Below, piece after piece: positions 25,677-34,719 of a stretch of DNA of 64,000 bases. A program made the position numbers and the translations under genes. Within the stretch, counting starts at the first letter, position 1, and the number at the start of each line of letters is the position of its first letter. The notes under the pieces are model-generated. The model saw nothing but the letters and a program-made list of their open reading frames with translations. It made no database searches and was not told the DNA's origin. The stretch is from Lysinibacillus xylanilyticus (GTDB taxonomy: Bacteria > Bacillota > Bacilli > Bacillales_A > Planococcaceae), in NCBI RefSeq assembly GCF_001183605.1, contig NZ_LFXJ01000005.1:1165565-1229564 (forward strand), written 5' to 3'.

Positions 25677-25700
25677 TAGAATTCCTCCTTGAATAAATCT

Positions 25701-25759
25701 GTTTTATAACAGTTGTTATTATTTTTATTTAATATATAACAGTTAGTTTATTTCGTCAA
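25701..25759 (-). promoter_or_regulatory. Promoter with operator, second paralogue
   Basis: TTGACG (25759-25754), a 17-base spacer and TATATT (25736-25731) on the minus strand. CTGTTATATA overlaps the -10 and CTGTTATAAAAC lies about 20 bases downstream, the same two positions as in front of the first paralogue. Confidence 0.7.
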
Positions 25760-25790
25760 GTATTTTAAAAAAGTTTGATTAAAAACATAA

Positions 25791-25835
25791 CAAAAGCCAT
25801 TGTTTTGAAAAAGAATGATCAAAACAATAGCTTTC
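25791..25835 (-). terminator. Terminator of the lipoprotein gene
   Basis: AAAGCTATTGTTTTGA and TCAAAACAATGGCTTTTGTT pair on the minus strand around a T-rich loop, 14 bases after the stop at 25849. Confidence 0.8.
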
Positions 25836-25848
25836 GTCAATTAATACT

Positions 25849-26334
25849 TTAGTAAAGTAACTCTACTTTTACTTTTAGTTTTATATCTGAAGGAGGTTCT
25901 TCATCTTCTACAACGTAAGATAAAACATAAGCTCCTTTAGGAAATCCTTTAAAAACCTTTTCAAAACTTTCGTTACTTTTTAAAACACCATTTACAACTT
26001 TTGTTTCTTTATCTACATTTCGAATTTTGTATAAAAAGCTTTCTGTACCAGTATTTGATAATGATATTTTAAACGGAACATCACCTTCATAAGTAAAATA
26101 TGTTTGACTTTCGCCTATCGGAGAAGCTATCTCTGCTTCAATCTCACGGGGGCGAGAACTTCCTATTGATTCTGTATCTTTCTCCTTTTGAGTGATTTCT
26201 TCGACAACTGGTTCACTTTTTACAACCTCTGACGTTACTTTTGAAGCTTGTACTTCTGTTTTAGTTGAAAATTCATTACACCCTGATAAGAGTATAATAA
26301 ACGTACATATACATGCTATTTTATAAATCTTCAT
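25849..26334 (-). CDS. Lipoprotein, unknown function
   Basis: A 161-residue protein with a lipoprotein signal, MKIYKIACICTFIILLSGC, and acylation Cys19. A charged, low-complexity linker (about 20-70, rich in E/K/S/T) is followed by a beta-rich domain (TYFTYEGDVPFKISLSNTGT...YVLSYVVEDEEPP). I chose the ATG at 26334, with AGGAGAAG upstream, rather than the long in-frame extension, which has no ribosome site and overlaps a terminator. It probably sits on the outer face of the membrane. No family was recognised. Confidence 0.78.
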   Translation of the reverse strand: MKIYKIACICTFIILLSGCNEFSTKTEVQASKVTSEVVKSEPVVEEITQKEKDTESIGSSRPREIEAEIASPIGESQTYFTYEGDVPFKISLSNTGTESFLYKIRNVDKETKVVNGVLKSNESFEKVFKGFPKGAYVLSYVVEDEEPPSDIKLKVKVELLY

Positions 26335-26384
26335 AACTTCTCCTATCCAAAAATAGTAAATAATGATAATTATACCACAATAAA

Positions 26385-26424
26385 CAAAAAAAGAAGAAAA
26401 GGCTCGTTGTCCTTTCCTTCTTTT
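26385..26424 (-). terminator. Terminator upstream of the lipoprotein gene
   Basis: On the minus strand AAGAAGGAAAGG pairs with CCTTTTCTTCTT, followed by TTTTTTG. It would end transcripts from the DinB gene and the small protein gene. Confidence 0.75.
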
Positions 26425-26467
26425 TTGTCTATATCTCAATTTTTTTTATTACGAGAACATGGACTCT

Positions 26468-26599
26468 TCACCATATATTCTTCAATAATCGGATAATCAT
26501 TCTAGGAATACAAATTAAAATGTTCCATATTATTTCTAATACGATTGATTTTTGAATCTCTTTTAATATTTTTTTAATGTAATATCGTGTTTTTTCCAT
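26468..26599 (-). CDS. Small basic amphipathic protein (43 residues), tentative
   Basis: The product is MEKTRYYIKKILKEIQKSIV, LEIIWNILICIPRMIIRLLK, NIW. It is a helical, Lys/Arg-rich head followed by a hydrophobic segment containing IPRMIIRxxKNIW. This pattern looks like a protein and not like random translation. It lies between the DinB stop and a terminator. The ribosome site is weak, which lowers confidence. Confidence 0.5.
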   Translation of the reverse strand: MEKTRYYIKKILKEIQKSIVLEIIWNILICIPRMIIRLLKNIW

Positions 26600-26628
26600 T
26601 CTTGGTATTCCGTTTCTAGCTTAGTTTT

Positions 26629-27141
26629 TTAGTGCTCAACTTTGATGTATGTTTTGATTTCTTTTATTTGTCCAATATGTCGTTGTTCATGAAAATATAT
26701 TTGTTCTACCCATTGATCAAGGGGTAATTCTCCAATGGCAGGATGCTTTAAGGATTTTTCTGCTAATATTGATGGATCTTCAATTGTATCAAGGAAAGCT
26801 GTTAGTTTTTCTCTCGAATCGTCAAGCAAGTCAATGATTTGCTGAACTGTAAAATAGTCTTCAGCTGGTTCGACAATTTTTGGTGCTGTAATTTTCTTTG
26901 TTCTATCTACAATAAGTTGAACATTTTTACGTTCCGTTTGCTTATGGTCTTCTTGCTTTAATCCCCATGCAATCGCTTTTACTGAAGACTCCTCTACTAA
27001 AGCTAGGTGATGGCAAACCTGAGCTATACTCCAAGAATTTGCATCAGGTTTTGCATTGAATTGACTATCACTTAATAATTTAATTTCCTCAATTAAGTTA
27101 TTTCTTGTTTCACATAAATGATCGTTAATTAATTGATTCAT
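26629..27141 (-). CDS. DinB family (DinB_2) metal-binding protein
   Basis: A 170-residue four-helix-bundle protein. The likely metal-ligand histidines are in QVCHHLALVEES (about 44-45) and in IYFHEQRHIGQIKE (about 151 and 155), the usual three-His arrangement. DinB-like proteins often act as thiol-dependent (bacillithiol) transferases or are stress-induced. The specific reaction is not evident here. ATG with GGAGGAGATATC upstream. No operon partner except possibly the small gene downstream. Confidence 0.85.
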   Translation of the reverse strand: MNQLINDHLCETRNNLIEEIKLLSDSQFNAKPDANSWSIAQVCHHLALVEESSVKAIAWGLKQEDHKQTERKNVQLIVDRTKKITAPKIVEPAEDYFTVQQIIDLLDDSREKLTAFLDTIEDPSILAEKSLKHPAIGELPLDQWVEQIYFHEQRHIGQIKEIKTYIKVEH

Positions 27142-27217
27142 ATGATATCTCCTCCACTAAGTTTTTTAATCCCTTTTCTGTATATGTTTTATACAATGTG
27201 AAGTATTCTATATTTGT

Positions 27218-28321
27218 TTATATTAGTATTCGTTTACCGGTCTTTGCAGATTTTCGAGCGGCATCTAACAATTGATGAAGTTTGACAGCATCATTAAAAT
27301 CCGGAATTTGCTTTGTGCATTCAACTATATCTTTTGCCAACATCGTATAAGCTTGATCTACATAGCTTTTAGCGTCATTATTTAGTTCTGATGGAATTTT
27401 TATTTCTTCATATAAAACATCTTTTGAATTAAACAAATTATTAGGGTGTATCATTTTTTCAATGATAAGGTTACCAAATTGGACATGGCCATAGGAATTT
27501 TTCTGTGTTAAGCGATATGCCCCCTTTTCTCCCCTAATTTCTAATTGAAAAGCAGGGTAAACTCCGCCTTGGATATGTACAGATGCTGAAGTACCATTAA
27601 TGAGCGTCCCTTGTATTAATATTTGATCAGCTGTATTTTTTAATGTTGTCTTGCCTGTTTCTTGTACAAACGCTTCGGTATAGTGGACATTCATAGTAGC
27701 GGATAGCTCTTGAAAATCGCCTAAAATATAGCAGAGAACATCTAGTGAATGCCCGCCGTTAATGGAAAGAAGGGTTGCGCCATTGTCTTCATTTAAAAGA
27801 TAACGGCTTTTTTCATCTGTTACTGCCCTTTTTCCTTGTGTTGCTACTTGCATAGTACAGGAAATGATATTACCGATATCCCCTTGCCGAATTGCTTGTT
27901 TTAAATAATTTACTTCTGGAGATTGTCTTCCCTGAAGTCCAATTGCGTGATGAATATTTCTTTCGTTTGCCAATTGAGCCATTTTTTCTGCTTGCTTCGT
28001 ATTAATAGCTAGTGGCCATTCACAATATATATGTTTATTTTCTTCTAATACAGCCATCACTGCATCATAATGATGAGGGACCTTGATGCTCACAACAACT
28101 AAGTCGACATCTTTCGTTTGAGCTAATTCCTTATAGTCTGTAAAAGAATGAGGAGCATTCAGGATTTTAGCACTTTCTTTTGCTGTGTCCACATTCGAAG
28201 TTCCGATTGCTGTTATTTTGTAATAAGGGTTGTTTTTTAGTGCTGGAATATGTGTTTGACTTGCCCATTGATTATTCAAAGATCCACCAATAATCCCTAC
28301 ATTTATAATTCTATTTTCCAT
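27218..28321 (-). CDS. Gfo/Idh/MocA family NAD(P)-dependent oxidoreductase
   Basis: A 367-residue cytoplasmic dehydrogenase. The N-terminal Rossmann motif is VGIIGGSLNNQW (about 6-17, a variant of GxGxxG). CEWPLAINTKQAEKMA is the family's E-(K/W)-P motif, with Trp replacing the usual Lys. The C-terminal domain is the alpha/beta sheet with GGHSLDVLCYILGDF. The Trp in place of Lys may mean altered catalysis. I use the ATG at 28321, with GGAGG nine bases upstream, not the TTG five codons earlier. The substrate is probably a sugar or polyol derivative. A LysR remnant lies next to it on the other strand and may once have been its regulator. Confidence 0.87.
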   Translation of the reverse strand: MENRIINVGIIGGSLNNQWASQTHIPALKNNPYYKITAIGTSNVDTAKESAKILNAPHSFTDYKELAQTKDVDLVVVSIKVPHHYDAVMAVLEENKHIYCEWPLAINTKQAEKMAQLANERNIHHAIGLQGRQSPEVNYLKQAIRQGDIGNIISCTMQVATQGKRAVTDEKSRYLLNEDNGATLLSINGGHSLDVLCYILGDFQELSATMNVHYTEAFVQETGKTTLKNTADQILIQGTLINGTSASVHIQGGVYPAFQLEIRGEKGAYRLTQKNSYGHVQFGNLIIEKMIHPNNLFNSKDVLYEEIKIPSELNNDAKSYVDQAYTMLAKDIVECTKQIPDFNDAVKLHQLLDAARKSAKTGKRILI

Positions 28322-28440
28322 TAAATATTCCTCCAAAACATTATAAATACTTTTATCTAGCGGGCAGAAATGTATCTATGGTGAAATCGAGCTGCACGTA
28401 AAAGCCTGACTAGTGAAGATTAGTACCCCCGCTGTGAAAG

Positions 28441-28668
28441 TTGGATCCAGAAAGTTTATTACAATTTGCCATGATGGGTATGGGAATTTCTTTAGTTTCT
28501 AAACGCATCGCAAGAAGATACAATATTGAACAATACTTAAATGTGCCATCACCATTTAGTTTCGTTGATTTATATTTAATTACTCGTTTAAACCACGAAT
28601 TTACGCCAAGTGAAAGACAGTTTATTGAGCTAACAAACTCTATTGATGAACTGGAAGCTAACAACTGA
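28441..28668 (+). pseudogene. LysR-type regulator, C-terminal remnant
   Basis: The frame reads LDPESLLQFAMMGMGISLVS then KRIARRYNIEQYLNVP, ..LYLITRLNHEFTPSERQFIE. This is the last third of a LysR co-inducer-binding domain (the A-x-x-GxGIS-x-V-P segment). The DNA-binding N-terminus is absent and an in-frame TGA lies just upstream. It is a truncated gene. Confidence 0.8.
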
Positions 28669-28678
28669 TAAAAGTGCC

Positions 28679-28718
28679 AAAAAGCCGATTCCTACAAGTA
28701 AGGAGAATCGGCTTTTTC
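28679..28718. terminator. Bidirectional terminator
   Basis: AAAAGCCGATTC and GAATCGGCTTTTT form a strong stem between the LysR remnant and the convergent recombinase gene, with T tracts on both strands. Confidence 0.85.
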
Positions 28719-28727
28719 TGTTCTATT

Positions 28728-29705
28728 TTATTCAATGAATTGCTCTCTACTACGAACAATATTAAACGGATTATTCTCGAGTACATGTTGCAGCTCTTCA
28801 TCTTCAATATGTGTATAAATTTGTGTGGTTGCAACACTTGAATGCCCGAGTATATGCTGAAGACTTCGAATATCTGCTCCTGATTTATACATCATTGTTG
28901 CGGATGTATGACGTAACTTATGTGGTGTCAGTCGTTCTTTTTGAAGCCCTGATTGCTGATTAATTTGTTTAACAATTTTTGCAACGGTTTGACGAGTAAA
29001 GCGTGTTCCCTTTTGCGAGACGAAAAGAGGCTCTTCTCCTTCACCTTTATATAGTGTCTTTCCGCTATTGTCATAGTCTGAAAGTGCCTGTATACAGCTA
29101 TCGTTCAAATAAACGGTCCGCTCCTTATTCCCTTTACCTACAACAGTTAAGTAGCGACCTTGTATAGATGACTTATTTAGCTGACAAAGCTCTGTAACAC
29201 GAATCCCTAAATTTAAGAAAAACATCATCATACAATAATTCCTTGGTGAAGCTCGATTTGGCTGGATGCCATCGATAAATTGCGTGGCTTCTTCGATGTT
29301 CATATAGATAGGTCTTTTTCGACCAATTTTTGGTGTTTCTAATTCATCTGCCGGATTTTCCTCAAGAAGACGTCGTTTCCCTTTCAGGTATTTAAAAAAT
29401 GATTTCAACGTTGCTACTTTACGTGCTCTCGCAGATGCTGAATTCCCACGCTGCACCTCGCAATATTCCATAAATAAATAAAGATCCTCTAGTGTCATCT
29501 CACGAATTTCGTCTATTGAAATAGTAGAAATATCTATTTTCGTTAAATCTGATATATCATGATCATTCTGAATTGCTATGTAGAAACGGAAGAATAATGT
29601 CAAATCATATTCATATTCTTTTCTTGTACGATGAGACTTCCCTTTAATCGTCGTTAAATAGACGAGGAAATCCCTCATTATTTTAGGAAGCTTAGTCTTT
29701 TCCAT
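28728..29705 (-). CDS. Tyrosine recombinase (XerC/XerD-like)
   Basis: A 325-residue site-specific recombinase. The N-terminal SAM-like core-binding domain spans about 1-125 and the catalytic domain about 135-315. All catalytic residues are visible: Arg in LGIRVTELC, Lys in VGKGNKERTVYL, HKLRH, HILGHSS and Tyr in IYTHI. The length is slightly greater than XerC/D (about 298). It stands alone, so it may be a chromosomal Xer-type resolvase rather than part of a mobile element. The ATG follows AGAGGTGATTTT. Confidence 0.9.
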   Translation of the reverse strand: MEKTKLPKIMRDFLVYLTTIKGKSHRTRKEYEYDLTLFFRFYIAIQNDHDISDLTKIDISTISIDEIREMTLEDLYLFMEYCEVQRGNSASARARKVATLKSFFKYLKGKRRLLEENPADELETPKIGRKRPIYMNIEEATQFIDGIQPNRASPRNYCMMMFFLNLGIRVTELCQLNKSSIQGRYLTVVGKGNKERTVYLNDSCIQALSDYDNSGKTLYKGEGEEPLFVSQKGTRFTRQTVAKIVKQINQQSGLQKERLTPHKLRHTSATMMYKSGADIRSLQHILGHSSVATTQIYTHIEDEELQHVLENNPFNIVRSREQFIE

Positions 29706-29736
29706 AAAATCACCTCTATTTCTTCTATTTTACCAC

Positions 29737-29770
29737 GAAAAAACGTTCCCAAATATAAATTTGGGAACTT
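29737..29770 (-). terminator. Minus-strand terminator
   Basis: GTTCCCAAAT and ATTTGGGAAC flank three to four bases and are followed on the minus strand by GTTTTTT. It probably ends the 30069 transcript. The 29776-30068 stretch has no convincing gene; a 75-codon frame there has no ribosome site. Confidence 0.75.
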
Positions 29771-30068
29771 TATGGTGATAAAAGTGCTATATTTTACGAA
29801 TTGGAACAAACGTTCTGTTTGTTAGCGAGAAAAAAGATAATTTCCTTTTAGAAAGAAAATCACCTTTTTTAAAAGTTTTTATGAAAGTTTCATTTTTTAG
29901 GCATAAAGTGAAGAAAAAATGAATATTTAAATCTAGTGAACTAAATGCTCTGAGACGATTCGAAAAACGAAAGGATGGGTAACTATACATGTCGATTCTT
30001 CTCATAACGCGCATGGGATTATTTGGATTTTTGTCGATTTCGGTGTAAATATGCCAAAGCGAACACCG

Positions 30069-30482
30069 TTACTTAACAAAAATACCATACGTCCCATCTA
30101 CTTGTTTTGCTAGAGACCAGTTTGTTGATAGCATATGTTGAAGCTTAGTAATAGTTTCCTCATCACAAGTTAAATGTTGGATTCCTGTTTCTAATAATTG
30201 ATAATCCTTACCTTCTTCTAATTGGAAACGAATATACAATAAGCGTTGAATGCCTGGCAAAGTTACATATTTGATACTGTAGTTACCGTGCAGAGCGTTT
30301 AAGAATAATTGCTCCCCTTCTAGGTAAAGTGCCATTGTTTCGGAAAATTCATAGTTTGGTACTTTTTCCTGCCAAACTGATACATCCCCTGTTTGCAATG
30401 TGCTTACAATCTCCTCATCTGTAAAATCTAATTTTGAAAGCTTGTCTAGTTCATAAGCTTGCATTAAATTAATGATTGTCAT
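30069..30482 (-). CDS. Hypothetical cytoplasmic protein
   Basis: A 137-residue acidic protein beginning MTIINLMQAYELDKLSKLDF. It contains alternating helix and strand predictions (EGEQLFLNALHGNYSIKYVT, IQRLLYIRFQLEEGKDYQLL). There is no signal, membrane helix or known motif. AAAAAAGGAGCCAATAAA gives a good ribosome site. It is divergent from the ATP-grasp operon and separated from it by about 177 bases, so the two could share control. I do not recognise the family. Confidence 0.7.
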   Translation of the reverse strand: MTIINLMQAYELDKLSKLDFTDEEIVSTLQTGDVSVWQEKVPNYEFSETMALYLEGEQLFLNALHGNYSIKYVTLPGIQRLLYIRFQLEEGKDYQLLETGIQHLTCDEETITKLQHMLSTNWSLAKQVDGTYGIFVK

Positions 30483-30659
30483 TTTATTGGCTCCTTTTTT
30501 TATATGTATTTATCTGCATTCCTCTAAAAGTGATGAGATGAATGCAGATGTGGTTCCTTTTTAATAGGTAACCATTTACTACAATTACGCCAAGGCGAAA
30601 TTGATTCTTACTAAGTGTAACACGTTTTCTCTACTACTTAAATTCGGAGGGCGATCCAT

Positions 30660-32150
30660 ATGATGAAGTTCTATGAATCTGGTATGTTTTTTGATGAGAT
30701 GTTCGAAGGTGATCAACCGAAGCCTCATTATCGGTCTTTCCACCATAAGCTTAATGCTTTCACTAAGGAACAATTAGATGAAAAATATCAGCAAGCACAA
30801 TCAACTTTCCTTAAACAAGGCATTACATTTACCGTATATGGAGCACATGGTGGAACAGAGCGGACAATGCCCTTTGATTTTATACCTATTATTATTCCAG
30901 ATGAACAGTGGAAAGTAATTGAAGCTGGTATGAAGCAGCGTGTTAAAGCCTTAAATTGTTTTTTACAAGATGTCTACCATGAACAGTCTATTTTTGAGGA
31001 TGGGCTTATTCCAAAACGGCTCGTTGAAAACAATCCGTATTATTATAAAGAAATGCTTGGTGTAAAAGTACCTATTGATAATCATATTTTTTTAGCAGGC
31101 ATAGATTTGATCCGTGATGAAAATGGCGTTTACTACGTATTAGAAGATAATTTACGCAATCCTTCAGGGATTTCCTATGTTTTTCAAAATCGATCTGTGA
31201 TGAAGGAAGTGTATCCTGAATTTTTCTCTAAACATACTATCCAGTCACTCGACAAACAAATGGCCTTTATGAAGAAAGCACTTCTTGCACATCGGCCACC
31301 TTGTATGAAACCAGATAGAGAACCTAAAGCGGTCCTGTTAACAGCAGGCATGTATAATTCGGCATATTACGATCATGTATTCTTAGCACAGCAGCTTAAT
31401 ATTCAGCTTGTTGAAGGGCGTGATTTAGTTGTCCGAGATAAAAAAGTGTACATGAAGACAATCTACGGCCTAGAGCAAATTGATATTATTTATCGCAGAA
31501 TTGATGATGATTTCTTAGACCCTGCTGTTTTTCGTGAAGATTCCTTACTTGGGGTTCCTCATATTATGGCTGCTTATAAGGCTGGAAATATTGCTATTTT
31601 AAATGCTGTTGGTAATGGTGTTGCTGATGATAAAGCGATGTATGCCTATGTACCGGATATGATCCGCTACTATTTGAAAGAGGAACCTATTTTACGTAAT
31701 GTGGAGACCTATCATCTAGCTGATTATATACAGCGAGATTGGGTTCTTAAGCATATGAGAGAGCTTGTCATAAAAAATGTTAGTGCCTCTGGTGGCTACG
31801 ATATGCTTATTGGTCCGCATGCGACTGATGAAGAAATCGCTAATTTTAAAGAAAAGATTTTAGAAAATCCGTATCAATACATTGCACAACCAACGATTAG
31901 CCTGTCTAGAGCACCAGCTTTCCAGGATGGGAGATTTTATCCTTGTCATGTCGATTTACGTGTTTATGTGATGAAGGGCGAGGATATTTATGTGCTTCCT
32001 GGAGGTTTATCGCGTGTAGCATTAAAAGAAGGATCTCTAGTTGTGAATTCTTCCCAGGGTGGAGGAGCTAAAGATACATGGATATTAAAGGAGGAATTGC
32101 AGTATGCTAAGTCGAGTAGCCGATGCATTGTACTGGATGGCACGATATAG
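30660..32150 (+). CDS. Circularly permuted ATP-grasp type 2 protein (predicted peptide ligase)
   Basis: A 496-residue CP_ATPgrasp_2 family enzyme. Characteristic blocks are YHEQSIFEDGLIPKRLVENN, AGIDLIRDENGVYYVLEDNL then RNPSGISYVFQNR, VLLTAGMYNSAYYDHVFLAQ, and NAVGNGVADDKAMYAYVPDM near the middle. SASGGYDMLIGPHAT and LRVYVMKGEDIYVLPGGLSR near the end complete the ATP-grasp site. Comparative work on amidoligases predicts that it adds amino acids or peptides to a substrate, with the next two genes. The C-terminal 15 codons overlap the next gene. GGAGGG precedes the start. Confidence 0.9.
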   Translation: MMKFYESGMFFDEMFEGDQPKPHYRSFHHKLNAFTKEQLDEKYQQAQSTFLKQGITFTVYGAHGGTERTMPFDFIPIIIPDEQWKVIEAGMKQRVKALNCFLQDVYHEQSIFEDGLIPKRLVENNPYYYKEMLGVKVPIDNHIFLAGIDLIRDENGVYYVLEDNLRNPSGISYVFQNRSVMKEVYPEFFSKHTIQSLDKQMAFMKKALLAHRPPCMKPDREPKAVLLTAGMYNSAYYDHVFLAQQLNIQLVEGRDLVVRDKKVYMKTIYGLEQIDIIYRRIDDDFLDPAVFREDSLLGVPHIMAAYKAGNIAILNAVGNGVADDKAMYAYVPDMIRYYLKEEPILRNVETYHLADYIQRDWVLKHMRELVIKNVSASGGYDMLIGPHATDEEIANFKEKILENPYQYIAQPTISLSRAPAFQDGRFYPCHVDLRVYVMKGEDIYVLPGGLSRVALKEGSLVVNSSQGGGAKDTWILKEELQYAKSSSRCIVLDGTI

Positions 32151-33069
32151 TGAACGCTCACAAACAAATGCACATATATTACAAGTACAGCTGTTGAATA
32201 TGTTGGAGCAATCTGGCAAAGAAAATGAATACATCGATCATTGGGAAGCGGTGTTGAATATTTGTGCCTCGAAGGAAGAATATTTGTCCTTTTATGAGTC
32301 TATTCGAGTCAATCCACTAATCGACTATCTACTCTTTTCTAAAAATAACTGTAACGCCCTTCATGCTACTTTACGTGCAGTTCGAGAAAACGCTCGTGTA
32401 ACTCGAGATAGCATCCCGATTGAGCTTTGGGAATTGCAAAATGCCTTTTATTTATCGTTACAGCAAGAAATGATGGAGCGTGAAAGACCAATTCCACTAA
32501 TCGTTCTTAACTCTTTTTTACAAAATGTTCGAAAGACTTCTTTGACAGTTACAGGACATATCGAAGGCTCGATGGATCGAGATTTACCCTTTTATTTCAT
32601 ACAAGTTGGGAAATGGTTAGAACGTGTAGAAAAGACGATTCGTATGGCTTTAATTATACTAGAGCAACATAAGGAAATAGCCATCTCCTTAATAGAAGCT
32701 GACGGATCGTTTTTACTCGATTTATCTGGGGCGACGGAGTCTTATTTGAGAAAGCATCGCCAAACTAATTTACTTTGCGTTATACAATATTTATTACAGG
32801 ATAAGCATTCCCCTCGTTCAGTAATATTTTGCTTAGAAAAATTAGAAGAAGCATTTATTTGTTTAGAAAACGATCCTCTTTCAGCAAGGTTTTTAGAGCT
32901 TCATACCCCATTAAAAAGCTTATTATTTGCCGTGATGAATGTAGATTTATGGAATAGTACTTTAGAGGAAACTATTTTATTAATGGAGGAAAGATTGTGT
33001 CAATGTATTGATTTTGGCAATACATTTGCAACAATTTATCATTTATATGAACCCAGCGTACAACCTTGA
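32104..33069 (+). CDS. Alpha-E domain protein (DUF403)
   Basis: A 321-residue, almost wholly helical protein beginning MLSRVADALYWMARYSERSQ, the diagnostic alpha-E N-terminus. It contains the paired glutamate-rich helix segments (VGKWLERVEKTIRMALIILE) that may bind a ligand or metal. It is always found with ATP-grasp and transglutaminase-like genes. Its own role is unproven, possibly a scaffold or acceptor. AAAGGAGG precedes its ATG, inside the end of the upstream gene (47-base overlap). Confidence 0.9.
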   Translation: MLSRVADALYWMARYSERSQTNAHILQVQLLNMLEQSGKENEYIDHWEAVLNICASKEEYLSFYESIRVNPLIDYLLFSKNNCNALHATLRAVRENARVTRDSIPIELWELQNAFYLSLQQEMMERERPIPLIVLNSFLQNVRKTSLTVTGHIEGSMDRDLPFYFIQVGKWLERVEKTIRMALIILEQHKEIAISLIEADGSFLLDLSGATESYLRKHRQTNLLCVIQYLLQDKHSPRSVIFCLEKLEEAFICLENDPLSARFLELHTPLKSLLFAVMNVDLWNSTLEETILLMEERLCQCIDFGNTFATIYHLYEPSVQP

Positions 33070-33130
33070 AAGGAATCAACCACAGCTCCCTTTCAACAAG
33101 CAAGTCAGTAATCCAAAGGAAGCGGACACA

Positions 33131-33985
33131 ATGAAATTCGAAATTCAACATACTAATATTTTCCAATATGAGTCTGAAGTCGATCAAAGCCTAAATACAA
33201 TCCGCTTAAAGCCAAGGGGCGATGAGCGTCAGCGCTTATTATCCTATCGAATTGCCATTTCACCTTCATCTTTAACACGTGAGCATTCAGATATATGGGG
33301 CAATACGGTTGGCACTTTTTATATACCTGAGCAGCACCAAGAGCTAGAAATTCAAACGACATCTATTGTCAGCATTCAACGTGCACCATTTATTCATCGC
33401 ATTCAATATTCACACGAGATGCAAACAATTTTTCATTCTCAGCTGTTTTATGAACATTATTTGCCCTATTTAAAGTCTACACACTTTACGTATATGACAG
33501 AAAATCAGTTAGAGGAAGTTTATCATGCAATTGGCCATGCTGAAAATCCTGTACTATTTTCATTAAATTTAATGCAATATATATACTCGACTTTTGAATA
33601 CGTTCCAGGTGCAACCGATGTTACGACAACTGCAACTGAAGCCTTCACTCTTAAGCGAGGCGTTTGTCAAGATTTCACACATGTCATGCTTGCGGTGCTA
33701 AGAGCTAAAGGAATTCCAGCACGCTATGTGAGCGGCTATTTATATGTCGATGAAAACTCTGCATTGGTCGGTGATATTGCAACCCATGCTTGGGTAGAAG
33801 TCATGATACCAGGGATCGGTTGGATTGGTCTAGATCCAACTAATAATGTTGAAGTATTAGAAAATCACATTATTTTATGCATTGGCCGTGATTATTCCGA
33901 TATAAGCCCTGTTGAAGGTGTTTATTCAGGTGGAAAACATGATTTATCAGTTAAAGTGAGTGTCAAAGCATTGAATCATTTGTAA
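33131..33985 (+). CDS. Transglutaminase-like cysteine peptidase
   Basis: A 284-residue protein. An N-terminal beta-rich domain (MKFEIQHTNIFQYESEVDQS) is followed by a transglutaminase core: Cys in TLKRGVCQDFTHVMLAVLRA, His in DIATHAWVEVMIPG and Asp in GWIGLDPTNN. It would hydrolyse or transfer the peptide tags made by the ATP-grasp enzyme. I use the ATG at 33131, because the in-frame upstream extension lies within the alpha-E gene and reads as low-quality sequence; AAAGGAAG lies just upstream. Last gene of the operon, followed by a terminator. Confidence 0.9.
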   Translation: MKFEIQHTNIFQYESEVDQSLNTIRLKPRGDERQRLLSYRIAISPSSLTREHSDIWGNTVGTFYIPEQHQELEIQTTSIVSIQRAPFIHRIQYSHEMQTIFHSQLFYEHYLPYLKSTHFTYMTENQLEEVYHAIGHAENPVLFSLNLMQYIYSTFEYVPGATDVTTTATEAFTLKRGVCQDFTHVMLAVLRAKGIPARYVSGYLYVDENSALVGDIATHAWVEVMIPGIGWIGLDPTNNVEVLENHIILCIGRDYSDISPVEGVYSGGKHDLSVKVSVKALNHL

Positions 33986-34008
33986 CAAAGAAGTGCTATA
34001 GTTAAATT

Positions 34009-34055
34009 TAAACCCCTGATTTTGCTACGCTAAGCAGAAGAATCAGGGGTTTTAT
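34009..34055 (+). terminator. Terminator of the ATP-grasp operon
   Basis: AAACCCCTGATT and AATCAGGGGTTTT flank a GCTACGCTAAGC-type loop, with a T-rich end 25 bases after the stop. Confidence 0.85.
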
Positions 34056-34170
34056 TAAGATCTATTGATTTTAAATAATAGTTTTTAAATGACGTAATCT
34101 TAAATTAGTGAAAAAAATAATAGTAGATTACCTAACCATTCGTTGAAATACTTTTGTCTACTTCATAAAA

Positions 34171-34719
34171 TTACTTTGCATTTATAAAGTAAACTAGATG
34201 ATCAGTCCATTTGTCATTCTCGTATATGAATCCTTTCCTCGTGCATTCATAAACCATTCCAACACTTTCTGCTAGCTTTATAGATGCTATATTATCAAGG
34301 TTTATGTGAGCTTCTATTCGATGATAATTTAATTTTTCAAAAGCTAGATCAAAGGCAGCCTTTACAGCCTCTTTCCCATAACCTTTTCTCCAAAAGTGGT
34401 TATGAATTGTATATCCAAACCTGGCCCATTGAAATTCTTCCCTCATAATTGTTGAAAAGTCTATAAAACCAATATGAGTATTATCTACTTTTCTAAACAC
34501 TCCAAATACATATACCTTGTCATCCTCAGCCATCTGATGATGTTTAGTAATTAAATCACGAAACCATTCTTTCGTACAGATGCTCATATCTAATTTACCT
34601 TCATCGTATTTATGTTGAGATGGTAAACGATTTTCATACTGGGTAAGCCAAGAAGTATAATCTCCCTCTTCAAGAAATCGAATGACTAATCTTTCTGTTT
34701 CAGTTCTTATTTTCTTCAA
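34171..34719 (-). CDS. GNAT N-acetyltransferase (RimJ/RimL-like)
   Basis: A 182-residue acetyltransferase. ERLVIRFLEEGDYTSWL opens the fold. The acetyl-CoA pyrophosphate loop is in HFWRKGYGKEAVKAAFDLAF (R/Q-x-x-G-x-G/A, about 112-117). RIEAHINLDNIASIKLAESV is the RimJ/RimL-type helix 4 with the N-x-x-S motif. The substrate is unknown; candidates are protein N-termini or small amines. The ATG follows an AGGTGTTCGATTG context. It is a single gene. Confidence 0.87.
   Translation of the reverse strand: MKKIRTETERLVIRFLEEGDYTSWLTQYENRLPSQHKYDEGKLDMSICTKEWFRDLITKHHQMAEDDKVYVFGVFRKVDNTHIGFIDFSTIMREEFQWARFGYTIHNHFWRKGYGKEAVKAAFDLAFEKLNYHRIEAHINLDNIASIKLAESVGMVYECTRKGFIYENDKWTDHLVYFINAK

Noticed and set aside
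28410..28664. 84-codon minus-strand frame
   Set aside because: Shadow of the LysR remnant on the other strand.
29787..30014. 75-codon minus-strand frame
   Set aside because: No ribosome site, Phe/Ser/Lys-rich random-looking composition, lies in an AT-rich gap with a terminator.
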